From Thermoleophilia bacterium (lineage in GTDB: Bacteria; Actinomycetota; Thermoleophilia; Gaiellales; SKUG01), in the NCBI GenBank assembly GCA_025964455.1, contig JAOPYU010000052.1, forward strand, positions 1-9,428: a stretch of DNA of 9,428 nucleotides, in the 5' to 3' direction. The position numbers were made by a program, and so were the translations under genes. Under the pieces are notes generated by a model. That model searched no databases, had not been told where the DNA came from, and was given only the letters and a program-made list of their open reading frames with translations. Position 1 is the first letter of the stretch; each line of letters starts with the position of its first letter. Below, one piece after another: positions 1-6,516 of this stretch.

Positions 1-1123
1 GCGCGGCGGTGGCCGCGAACACCTGCTCGGGTGCCGACTCCGCGCGCGGGGGCGCGGCTGCGGGGCGGGGGATCGCGGGCGTCTCGGCCGGCACGACGGG
101 GCGGGCAGGTCGCGGGATCGACGGCTCGGTTCCGGCTCCAGCTGCGGCGGCCTCGCGAGCGCGCCGACGCTTCTCCTTGGACCACCACTCGGCGGCGTAG
201 TAGGAGCCGACCACGAAGACCGCGGCGAACAGCTGGATGGCGATGCTCTCGTACGTCGGGACGATCTCGAACCAGCGGGCCCACCACTCGGGCAGGCCGA
301 CCGGCAGCGGGGTCGTCGACAGCACGCCGAGCGACTGCAGCGTCCGGGCCGAACCGCCGACCATCACGACCAGCACGAGGCCGAGCAGCACACCCGTGAG
401 CACGAGCATGCGCTTGTAGGGCAGCTTGTGGTGCGCGACGAAGGTGAGCACGCCGACCACGCTGGTCGCCGCCAGGCCGATCAACACGCCCCAGCCCACG
501 GCTGCGCCGCCCGCGACGACGTTCAGGTTCTGGAGGAACAGGACGACCTCGAAGCCCTCGCGGTACACGGCGCTGAAGCCGAGCGCGAAGAACCCCCAGA
601 AGCGGATCGCCTCGCCCGCCTCGCTCTCCTCCACCAGCTCACGCTTGCGCGAATTGAGCTCCCTGATGTGGTCGGTCCAGTAGACCTTATGGAAGAACCA
701 GTTCATGACCAGGAGCAGGATCACGACGGCGCCGATGCCGGTGATCGCGAGCAACATGTCCTCCGACACGGGTAGCGCACCGAGCAGGCTGGTCAGCACG
801 AACCACGACACGACTGACGCCGCGAACGCGGCCGCAACGCCGAGAACGACCGGACGGCGGTAGCGCTGGCGCCCGCCGAGGAAGCTCGCGGTGATCGCGG
901 CGAAGATGAGGACCGCCTCGAGCCCCTCGCGGAACACGATCACCGAGGCATTGGTGATGCTCGTGGCGAGCGACTGCGAGCCCGGGTGGACCGCCGTCGG
1001 ATCAGCGCTGCTGCTCGAGGCGACCATCGAGATCGCGATCACGAAGATGATGGCGAAACCGATCGCCCAGGCGATCAGGCGGTTGGTGGAGACGCGGGTT
1101 CGTCCGTGTTCGTCGATACGCAT
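1..1123 (-). CDS. FTR1-family high-affinity iron permease, 3' end beyond window
   Basis: Integral membrane iron permease of the FTR1/EfeU family, which moves iron across the cytoplasmic membrane. The frame is open from an ATG at 1123 to the window edge, giving 374 visible residues with no stop, so the C-terminus is missing. The two family signature motifs are visible: REGLE at residues 65-69 and REGFE at 188-192, each at the start of a hydrophobic helix; these Arg/Glu motifs are the iron-handling residues of the family. Other hydrophobic helices lie near 92-118, 124-146, 205-230, 238-256 and 293-311. An extra N-terminal helix (about 17-35) precedes the first motif, which usually sits close to the N-terminus, so it may be an uncleaved signal or extra membrane segment. 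From about 315 the chain is basic, then Ala/Pro-rich and probably cytoplasmic or disordered. No EfeO, EfeB or multicopper oxidase partner is in the window. The gene follows the MarR-type gene by 38 bp, with a palindromic operator candidate between them. Confidence 0.9.
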   Translation of the reverse strand, partial: MRIDEHGRTRVSTNRLIAWAIGFAIIFVIAISMVASSSSADPTAVHPGSQSLATSITNASVIVFREGLEAVLIFAAITASFLGGRQRYRRPVVLGVAAAFAASVVSWFVLTSLLGALPVSEDMLLAITGIGAVVILLLVMNWFFHKVYWTDHIRELNSRKRELVEESEAGEAIRFWGFFALGFSAVYREGFEVVLFLQNLNVVAGGAAVGWGVLIGLAATSVVGVLTFVAHHKLPYKRMLVLTGVLLGLVLVVMVGGSARTLQSLGVLSTTPLPVGLPEWWARWFEIVPTYESIAIQLFAAVFVVGSYYAAEWWSKEKRRRAREAAAAGAGTEPSIPRPARPVVPAETPAIPRPAAAPPRAESAPEQVFAATAA

Positions 1124-1130
1124 GGCCGGA

Positions 1131-1161
1131 ACCCTACCATGAAGTAAGGCGCGCCTTACAA
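1131..1161 (-). promoter_or_regulatory. candidate promoter of the iron permease gene
   Basis: On the minus strand a TAGGGT box (1136-1131) fits the TANNNT -10 pattern and ends 7 nt before the ATG at 1123, which would place the start of transcription at or next to the start codon (leaderless). A TTGTAA box (1161-1156) could be the -35, but the 19-bp spacer is long. There is no strong Shine-Dalgarno sequence before this ATG, which fits a leaderless transcript. Inferred from pattern only. Confidence 0.4.
1144..1159. promoter_or_regulatory. perfect 16-bp palindrome, candidate operator of the iron permease
   Basis: GTAAGGCGCGCCTTAC is an exact inverted repeat with no loop. It begins two bases beyond the MarR gene's stop codon and ends 20 bp before the permease ATG, inside the candidate promoter (overlapping the -35 box and spacer). 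With no loop it cannot be a hairpin terminator, so a dimeric repressor site is the natural reading. The AAGG/CCTT arms resemble half sites of DtxR/IdeR iron regulators, although the spacing differs from the classical 19-bp iron box. The adjacent MarR-type protein is the other candidate binder. Confidence 0.55.
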
Positions 1162-1557
1162 CTACGAGTTCGGTCCCACGACGTCCGCAGTCGACCCCGC
1201 CGGCCGCACCGAGAGCTCGACGACTGGGGCTACTCCGTCATCTGCGCCCTCGTCGAACTCGGCCACCGCGGTGGCGAGCTGCTTGGACGGCTGCAGCAGC
1301 ACCTTGCGGGCATCGCCCACGTCCGGGACCCGCACCAGCCAGCCGCTGCGCTCGAGCTGTGCCACGAGTCGCGCCATCGACGCAGTGGTGATCCCGATCT
1401 CGCGGCTCAGCGTCGCAGCCGTCGTCGCACCCGCTGCGTGCACGAGCAGCAGCACCTCGGCCTGGTGGGCCGTGAGCGCGTACCGGACCCGCCATCCGGC
1501 GAGCAGGCGGATCGTCCGCACCGCGTCCTGTGACCGGGTACTACGCGGCCCGCTCAC
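1162..1557 (-). CDS. short MarR-type winged-helix transcriptional regulator
   Basis: DNA-binding regulator of 131 residues. A helix-turn-helix (about 47-72, containing TLSREIGITTASMARLVAQL) is followed by a wing (about 76-88, around the DVGDARK segment), in the arrangement typical of MarR proteins. It is shorter than usual MarR members: the N-terminal helix is brief and the tail after residue 100 is acidic and then low in structure, so the normal dimerisation helices look reduced. Its GTG start shares four bases (GTGA) with the stop of the upstream CxC protein gene, and the GAGGA run encoding that protein's Glu-rich end can serve as ribosome binding site, so the two genes are probably translationally coupled. 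It sits directly before the iron permease gene and may regulate it through the palindrome in the gap. The ligand is unknown. The fold assignment is fairly safe; the target is inference. Confidence 0.75.
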   Translation of the reverse strand: MSGPRSTRSQDAVRTIRLLAGWRVRYALTAHQAEVLLLVHAAGATTAATLSREIGITTASMARLVAQLERSGWLVRVPDVGDARKVLLQPSKQLATAVAEFDEGADDGVAPVVELSVRPAGSTADVVGPNS

Positions 1558-1886
1558 GTGAGCTCTTCCTCGGCAGCGAGCGCTGCCTCGCCGTACTTCT
1601 CGACGACGACCCAGGCCTCGCCACGGTCGACGATCCGCTCCACGTCGTACAGCACGTGCCCGTCGACCACGACGAATCGCGAGACGCTCTCGCGAACCGC
1701 GTCGTATGCCTCGGCCGGGAGCCGGATCGACTTGTCACAGTCCTCCCGGGCGCACTCGCACAGCAGCTGGTACGCGGCGACGGCATCGCCGAGCTGACGT
1801 TCGAGGGATTCGGCGATGCGCTCATTGACGACGCGCAGGTTCGCCTCGCGTCGCCCTGCTCGTCGTGCGAACTCAAGATCGGCCAT
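1554..1886 (-). CDS. small conserved-type protein with CxCxxxxC cluster, function unknown
   Basis: A 110-residue soluble protein with no signal peptide or membrane helix. The N-terminal half (about 5-42) is a charged helix with ARRAGRREANLRVVNERI. Next comes a cysteine cluster C43-x-C45-x4-C50 (CECAREDC), followed by a C-terminal part with alternating hydrophobic residues (RFVVVDGHVLYDVERIV and AWVVVEK), probably beta strands. The organisation resembles uncharacterised actinobacterial proteins with a CEC...C motif followed by a GHE-type segment; I recall these only as hypothetical proteins. Three cysteines plus H77 could bind one metal ion, but that is inference. The ATG at 1886 is chosen because GGAGG lies 8 nt upstream; a longer open frame would run into pheT. 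The stop overlaps the start of the MarR-type gene by four bases, suggesting joint expression with the regulator and the iron permease. Confidence 0.75.
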   Translation of the reverse strand: MADLEFARRAGRREANLRVVNERIAESLERQLGDAVAAYQLLCECAREDCDKSIRLPAEAYDAVRESVSRFVVVDGHVLYDVERIVDRGEAWVVVEKYGEAALAAEEELT

Positions 1887-1928
1887 GTCCCCCGCCTCCA
1901 TCACCAGTTGTCGAGCGCTGCACACCAG

Positions 1929-1934
1929 AGGATA
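1929..1934 (-). promoter_or_regulatory. candidate -10 box for the CxC-MarR-permease unit
   Basis: TATCCT on the minus strand matches the TANNNT -10 pattern and lies 42 bp before the ATG at 1886, leaving room for a short leader with its own ribosome binding site. No convincing -35 box is visible at the usual distance. It would let the three genes after pheT be transcribed separately from pheST. Confidence 0.25.
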
Positions 1935-1937
1935 CGT

Positions 1938-1957
1938 GCCCGCGCGTGTGCGCGGAC
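1938..1957 (-). terminator. hairpin after pheT, possible terminator
   Basis: On the minus strand GTCCGCGC, a four-base ACAC loop and GCGCGGGC form an 8-bp stem with one G-U pair, starting 14 nt past the pheT stop codon. There is no U-rich tract after it, so if it ends transcription it is not a classical intrinsic terminator. It may only attenuate readthrough from pheST. Confidence 0.35.
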
Positions 1958-1971
1958 CATCATGCGCCGGA

Positions 1972-4428
1972 TCAGCCGCGCAGCTCGCCGCCGAACCGGG
2001 TCGTGAGCGCCTCGACGATCGTCCCGCGCACCGCTGCGGTCTCCTCGTCGGTGAGGGTCCGGTCGTCTGCACGGAAGGTCAGGCGAAGCGCCAGCGAGTG
2101 ATGGCCGTCGGCGATCGGCGCGCCGACGTACCGGTCGAACACCTCGACGGATTCGAGCAGCGCGCCGCCGGCGTCCTTGGCAGCAGCCACGACCTCACCG
2201 CCGCGCACGTCGTCGGCCAGCACGAGCGCGATGTCCTCCACGATCGGCGGGAACTCGCTGAATGCCGTGAATGACTTCCCGCGCATTCGCACCGCGTCGA
2301 TGGCGTGCAGGTCCAGGTGCGCGGCGTAGGCGTCGAGCGTCACCCCGTGGTCGGCCGCGAAACGCGGATGCACTGCTGCCACCCAGCCCACCACGCCGCC
2401 GGACATGCTGCGCACCTCCGCGGCCTGGCCCGGGTGCATCCAGGCGGGCGGGTTCGGCATCGGCGCTCGGCGGGATTCGACGCCGGCGGCGGCGAGTAGC
2501 GACTCGACGATGCCTGCCGCAGCGGGGAAGTCGGTCGGGATACCGGGAGCATCCCAGCGATCGCCGCCGAGCGAGCCGGTGAGCAGCACCGCGAGCACGT
2601 CGCGCTCGCTCGAGAACCGTGGCAGCCCGTCGGCGCCGGTCACGCCGGCCTCGGCCGCATGGAAGGTCCGGCCGACCTCGAACAGTGCGACATCGTTCGC
2701 GCCAGCCGCCGCGTTGCGGCGCACCACGTCCAGGTGCCCGGGCAGCAACCCCGTCCGCAGCTCGGAGTGGTCGACGGTCATCGGGTTGGCGAGGCGGATC
2801 ACGGTCTCCTCGTCGTTGCCCAGCAGCTCCCCGGTCCCCGGCGCCACCAGCCCGTACGTCACCACTTCGTGCAGGCCCAGGCCGGCGGCGGTGTCCTCGA
2901 GCACGCGGCGCAGTCGCTGGATGCTCGTGAGCACCGCCCCGCCGGTCGTGATCGGCGGCAGCAGGCTCGGCACGTCGGCGAGCCGGAAGCGGCCCAGCTC
3001 CTCGACCACGTCGATCGGGCGCGTGACATCGAACATGCGCCGGGGCGGGACGATGACGCGCCACTCGTCACCGACCCGCTCAGCGCTGAACTGGAGCCGC
3101 TCGAGCGTCGCCTGCAGCTCAAGATCGGAGATCTCGATGCCGAGGATTCGCTCCGGGAGCGCTGCCGGCATGACGATCGCCGGCGGCTCCTCGATACCGC
3201 TGGGGCCCTGCGCGTCGATCGTGCCCGGGACGAGCGTCGCGCCGCAGAACTCGACGAGCATGCGGGATGCGAACCCCATCGCGACCGGCGGGGCGTGCGG
3301 GTCGAGCCCCTTCTCGAACCGGCTCGAGCTCTCCGAGCGCAGTCCGAGTGCCCGGGAGGTGCGCTGGATCGACAGGCCGTCGAAACACGCCGCCTCGAGC
3401 ACGATGCGGGCCGTGTCGCTGGTCACCTCGACGTCGGACGCGCCCATCACGCCCGCGATCACCGCGGTCTGCTCCGCATCCGCGATGACGAGCATGTCCG
3501 GGTCGAGCGTGCGCTCCACGTCATCGAGCGTGGTGACCAGCTCGTCCTCGTGCGCGCGCCGCACGACGACCTTGGATCCGCGCAGCCGGTCCGCGTCGAA
3601 TGCGTGCAGCGGCTGCCCGGTGAACAGCATCACGTAGTTGGTGATGTCGACCACGTTGTTGATCGAGCGCATGCCGGCGCGCGCGAGCCACGCCTTGAGC
3701 CACAGCGGGCTCGCGCCGACCTTCACGTCGACGAAGGCGCGCGCCATGTAGCGCGGGCACAGGTCGGGCGCCTCGAGCTCCACGGTCACGTGGTCGCTGA
3801 CATGACCGTCCGCGCCGGGCTCGGCGTCGTACGGACCCAGGTCGATCATGTCCGCGTCCATCGCGGTGCTCGCCTCGATGGCCACGCCGATCATGCCGAG
3901 GCAGTCGGGACGGTTCCCCGTGATCTCCAGCTCCAGCACGTGGTCACCGATCGAGACCTGGCCGTGCAGCGGCTCGCCCGGCGTCCACTCGGGCGGCAGG
4001 ATCATGATTCCCGCGTGGTCGGTGGAGAGCCCGAGCTCACGCTCGGACAGCATCATCCCGCGACTCTCGACGCCACGCAGCTTCGCCTCGCGGATCTCCA
4101 TGCCGTCGGGCATGCGGCCGCCGGGCAGCACCACGGCGACCGTGTCGCCCTGCTGGAAATTGGAGGCGCCACAGACGATCTGGCGCGGCGCACCCTCGCC
4201 CACGTCGACCTTCACGAGCCGCAGCTTGTCTGCGTCCGGGTGCGGCTCGAACTCGAGCACGCGACCGATCTTGAAGGCCTCGCCGCCGCCGTTGTCGGCG
4301 TTCGCGACGCCGACCTCGTGCACGGCCTCGACGTAGGTGCCGCTGTCGGACAGCCGTCGCACGACCTCGGACGGGTCGGCGGGGAGCGCGGGCACGATCG
4401 CCCGGAGCCAGGAGTAGGGAACCTTCAA
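1972..4428 (-). CDS. pheT: phenylalanyl-tRNA synthetase beta subunit
   Basis: Beta subunit of the alpha2-beta2 enzyme that charges tRNA-Phe with phenylalanine in the cytoplasm; it carries tRNA recognition and the editing site that removes mischarged Tyr. At 818 residues it is a full-length bacterial PheT. Domains in order: the N-terminal MKVPYSWL segment; an EMAP/OB-type tRNA-binding domain (about 47-157, with HPDADKL and VCGASN); the B3/B4 editing region (about 215-400, with NVVDITNYVM, QPLHAFDAD and SSRFEKGLD); B5 (about 418-490); the catalytic-like core; and a C-terminal FDX-ACB anticodon-binding domain (about 725-818, starting FSEFPPIVEDIAL). The start is a TTG: the protein then begins with the canonical MKVP-SWL sequence, and GAGGT lies 7 nt upstream. 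It follows pheS by 24 bp on the same strand, the usual pheST operon. Confidence 0.97.
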   Translation of the reverse strand: MKVPYSWLRAIVPALPADPSEVVRRLSDSGTYVEAVHEVGVANADNGGGEAFKIGRVLEFEPHPDADKLRLVKVDVGEGAPRQIVCGASNFQQGDTVAVVLPGGRMPDGMEIREAKLRGVESRGMMLSERELGLSTDHAGIMILPPEWTPGEPLHGQVSIGDHVLELEITGNRPDCLGMIGVAIEASTAMDADMIDLGPYDAEPGADGHVSDHVTVELEAPDLCPRYMARAFVDVKVGASPLWLKAWLARAGMRSINNVVDITNYVMLFTGQPLHAFDADRLRGSKVVVRRAHEDELVTTLDDVERTLDPDMLVIADAEQTAVIAGVMGASDVEVTSDTARIVLEAACFDGLSIQRTSRALGLRSESSSRFEKGLDPHAPPVAMGFASRMLVEFCGATLVPGTIDAQGPSGIEEPPAIVMPAALPERILGIEISDLELQATLERLQFSAERVGDEWRVIVPPRRMFDVTRPIDVVEELGRFRLADVPSLLPPITTGGAVLTSIQRLRRVLEDTAAGLGLHEVVTYGLVAPGTGELLGNDEETVIRLANPMTVDHSELRTGLLPGHLDVVRRNAAAGANDVALFEVGRTFHAAEAGVTGADGLPRFSSERDVLAVLLTGSLGGDRWDAPGIPTDFPAAAGIVESLLAAAGVESRRAPMPNPPAWMHPGQAAEVRSMSGGVVGWVAAVHPRFAADHGVTLDAYAAHLDLHAIDAVRMRGKSFTAFSEFPPIVEDIALVLADDVRGGEVVAAAKDAGGALLESVEVFDRYVGAPIADGHHSLALRLTFRADDRTLTDEETAAVRGTIVEALTTRFGGELRG

Positions 4429-4452
4429 GGGAGTGACCTCGGTATCAGGCGA

Positions 4453-5556
4453 TCAGGTACGGCTCGTGAACTGGCGCACGAATCGCAGGTCGTTCTGGAA
4501 CAGCAGGCGCAGGTCGGGGAATCCGTGCCGCAGCATGGCGACGCGGTCGATCCCGATGCCGAACGCGAAGCCCGAGAGGCGGTCCGGGTCGTAGCCGTCG
4601 ACCATCCCGAGCACGTTCGGGTCGACCATGCCGGCGCCCATGATCTCGATCCAGCCCTCGCCTCGGCAGACGCGGCAACGATCGAAGTCGCCGCTCGCGT
4701 GGTCCGCCGATGACGGATCGCCCGTGCCGCCGCAGCTGAAGCACTGCACGTCGGCCTCGACGCTCGGCTCGGTGAAGGGGAAGAAGTGCGTGCGCAGCCG
4801 CACCTCGAGCTCGTCGCCGAAGAGCCGGTGCAGGAAGGATTCGATCGTGCCCTTGAGGTGGGCGAGCGTCAGGCCCTCGTCGATCGCGAGCGCCTCCATC
4901 TGGTGGAACATGTCCGAGTGGGTCGCGTCGATGTCGTCGCGGCGGTACACGCGGCCAGGGTGGACGACGTACAGCGGGGGCTTTCGCAGCTGCATCGCAC
5001 GCAGCTGGGCCGTGCTCGTCTGGGTCCGCAGGATGAGCGCGTCGTCGTTGGCGCCCGCGTCGGTGTCATGGCCGTGGACGTAGAAGGTGTCGGAGGGATT
5101 GCGCGCCGGGTGCCCGACCGGCGTGTTGAGCGCCGTGAACCCGTACCACTCGTTCTCGATCTCAGGCGCGTCGACCACGTCGTAGCCCATGCCCAGGAAG
5201 ATGTCCTCGAGCAGGCGCCGCGTCTGCGTCAGCAGGTGCAGCGTTCCCTGCGGCATCGCGCGCGCCGGCAGCGTGACGTCGATCGCGTCGGCACGCAAGC
5301 GGGCATCGAGCTCCGCCGAGGCGAGCCCGTCCAGGCGCGTGGCGACGAGCGCTTCCAGCTCCTGCCGTGCACGGTTGCCGTTCTTGCCGACGTGGCCCCG
5401 CTCCTCCGGCGGAAGGGACTTGATGTCCCGGAGCAGCAGCACGAGCGGCCCGGACTTGCCGAGGTGCTGGATCTTGGCCGCCTCGAGCTCGGCGACCGTG
5501 GTCGCCGCCTCGATGTCGGTCCGTGCGTCGCGCGCGAGCTGGTCGATGTCCACCAT
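4453..5556 (-). CDS. pheS: phenylalanyl-tRNA synthetase alpha subunit
   Basis: Catalytic alpha subunit of phenylalanyl-tRNA synthetase, a class II enzyme that activates phenylalanine with ATP. The 367 residues include the N-terminal tRNA-binding coiled coil (about 1-85), motif 1 (about 118-140, around the NEWYGFTALN segment), motif 2 (GRVYRRDDIDATHSDMFHQ, 201-219) and motif 3 (FAFGIGIDRVAML, 330-342). Residues C272, C275, C294 and C297 form a CxxC-18-CxxC set inside the catalytic domain, before the GWIEI-GAGMV segment. Many PheS proteins carry a shorter cysteine pair arrangement here; the linker looks expanded and may form a structural zinc knuckle. The ATG at 5556 gives a normal N-terminus. 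No T-box or long leader is present, and the ATG may be used on a leaderless transcript. Confidence 0.97.
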   Translation of the reverse strand: MVDIDQLARDARTDIEAATTVAELEAAKIQHLGKSGPLVLLLRDIKSLPPEERGHVGKNGNRARQELEALVATRLDGLASAELDARLRADAIDVTLPARAMPQGTLHLLTQTRRLLEDIFLGMGYDVVDAPEIENEWYGFTALNTPVGHPARNPSDTFYVHGHDTDAGANDDALILRTQTSTAQLRAMQLRKPPLYVVHPGRVYRRDDIDATHSDMFHQMEALAIDEGLTLAHLKGTIESFLHRLFGDELEVRLRTHFFPFTEPSVEADVQCFSCGGTGDPSSADHASGDFDRCRVCRGEGWIEIMGAGMVDPNVLGMVDGYDPDRLSGFAFGIGIDRVAMLRHGFPDLRLLFQNDLRFVRQFTSRT

Positions 5557-5562
5557 GCGCCT

Positions 5563-5568
5563 AGCCTA
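5563..5568 (-). promoter_or_regulatory. candidate -10 box of pheST (leaderless)
   Basis: TAGGCT on the minus strand fits TANNNT and is followed by 6 nt and then the pheS ATG at 5556, so transcription would start at the start codon. There is no good Shine-Dalgarno sequence before this ATG, which agrees. No -35 box is clear. The 43-bp gap is shared with the divergent methyltransferase gene. Confidence 0.4.
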
Positions 5569-5599
5569 CCGGCCCACGCGCGTGTGCGAGCATGCCCGC

Positions 5600-6466
5600 G
5601 TGGACGATCGCGCGGGGATCGAGGGTGGCACGGCGTACGAGGAGCTCGATGAGCTCTACGACGTGTGGTGCGCGGAGGTGGTCGAGGACGTCGGCTTCTA
5701 CGTCGGCCTCGCGGACCGGCTCGCCGCCGACGTCGGTCGCGACGTCCTCGACGTGATCGAGCTCGGCGCCGGCTCCGGCCGCATCACGATCCCGCTCGCG
5801 CACGCGGGTCACCGAGTCACCGCGATCGATGCGGCGCCGCGACAGCTCGAGCGGCTCACGGCGCGGACACGTGCCGAGCGTCTCGATGAGCTGGTCACGC
5901 CGGTGGTCGGCGACATGCGCGAGCTGGACACCCTCGTCGCGGCCGAATCCGCCGACCTGGTGCTCGTACCCTTCCGCGGCATGCTGCACGTCACTCCCGA
6001 GCGCGACGCGGTGCTCGCTGCCGCCGCGCGCGCGCTGCGACCTGGCGGCGCCGTCGCCTTCGACGTGTTCCATCCGACCGCTGAACAGGTCGGGGTCACC
6101 CACGGTCGGTGGATCCACCGCCGTGAGGAGCTGACGCGTGGGGGTCGCTGGCGCTTCCAGGAGCGAGCGCGCTACCTGCCCGAGCTCGCCGCCGAGCCGG
6201 GCGGGCTCAAGCTCGAGGTGGACGTGCGATGCCGGTGGCGCAGCTCGCGACGCGGACGTCGGCTCGAGGCGCTCCCGCTCGCAGATCCCCCGGCCGATGC
6301 GACCGAGCGGACCACGCTGCTCGAGCTCCAGCTCGTGCCCGCCGAGCGGTGGGCCGATTCGCTGTTGCGCGCCGGGTTCACCGTCGATGGGAGCTACGGC
6401 TGGTTCGACGCGCGACCCCTGGGACGTGACGACGACGACTCGATCTGGGTGGCTCGCCGCGGTTGA
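5600..6466 (+). CDS. class I SAM-dependent methyltransferase
   Basis: Predicted S-adenosylmethionine-dependent methyltransferase of 288 residues with a Rossmann-type fold. Motif I is ELGAGSGR (54-61), the glycine-rich SAM loop; D77 in AIDAAP is the acidic residue expected to bind the SAM ribose; GDMREL (104-109) matches the adenine-contacting region; and ADLVLVPFRGMLH (118-130) is the motif IV/post-IV strand and helix. The C-terminal half carries beta-rich segments with several W/R residues, probably the substrate lid. The substrate cannot be read from the sequence. The N-terminal YEELDELYDVW region resembles the small-molecule or lipid methyltransferase group. The start is uncertain: GTG 5600 is used here, GTG 5582 is in frame and equally poor in Shine-Dalgarno. 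It is divergent from pheS and followed on the same strand by the PAP2 gene. Confidence 0.85.
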   Translation: MDDRAGIEGGTAYEELDELYDVWCAEVVEDVGFYVGLADRLAADVGRDVLDVIELGAGSGRITIPLAHAGHRVTAIDAAPRQLERLTARTRAERLDELVTPVVGDMRELDTLVAAESADLVLVPFRGMLHVTPERDAVLAAAARALRPGGAVAFDVFHPTAEQVGVTHGRWIHRREELTRGGRWRFQERARYLPELAAEPGGLKLEVDVRCRWRSSRRGRRLEALPLADPPADATERTTLLELQLVPAERWADSLLRAGFTVDGSYGWFDARPLGRDDDDSIWVARRG

Positions 6467-6504
6467 GCGACAGGCCGCGCCGGGTCGTGTTCGGCGAACC
6501 GGGT

Positions 6505-6509
6505 AAGGA
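6505..6509 (+). promoter_or_regulatory. ribosome binding site that decides the PAP2 start
   Basis: AAGGA lies 7 nt before ATG 6517. This favours ATG 6517 over the in-frame TTG at 6463, which overlaps the methyltransferase stop codon. Confidence 0.55.
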
Positions 6510-6516
6510 CCCGACG

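Noticed and set aside
1144..1159. Palindrome as a terminator of the MarR-type gene
   Set aside because: It has no loop and no T-tract, so it cannot form a normal terminator hairpin.
1530..2274. Plus-strand frames over the MarR-type and CxC genes
   Set aside because: No motif, no ribosome binding site, and they are antisense to genes with coupled starts and stops.
2405..4713. Very long open frames on the plus strand opposite pheT (up to 684 codons)
   Set aside because: They mirror the codon periodicity of pheT in GC-rich DNA, have Arg/His/Ala-rich low-complexity products with no recognisable motif, and overlap a certain gene completely.
6463..6465. TTG overlapping the methyltransferase stop as PAP2 start
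   Set aside because: ATG 6517 has AAGGA at 7 nt and the 18 extra residues are Arg/Pro-rich with no family feature; still possible.
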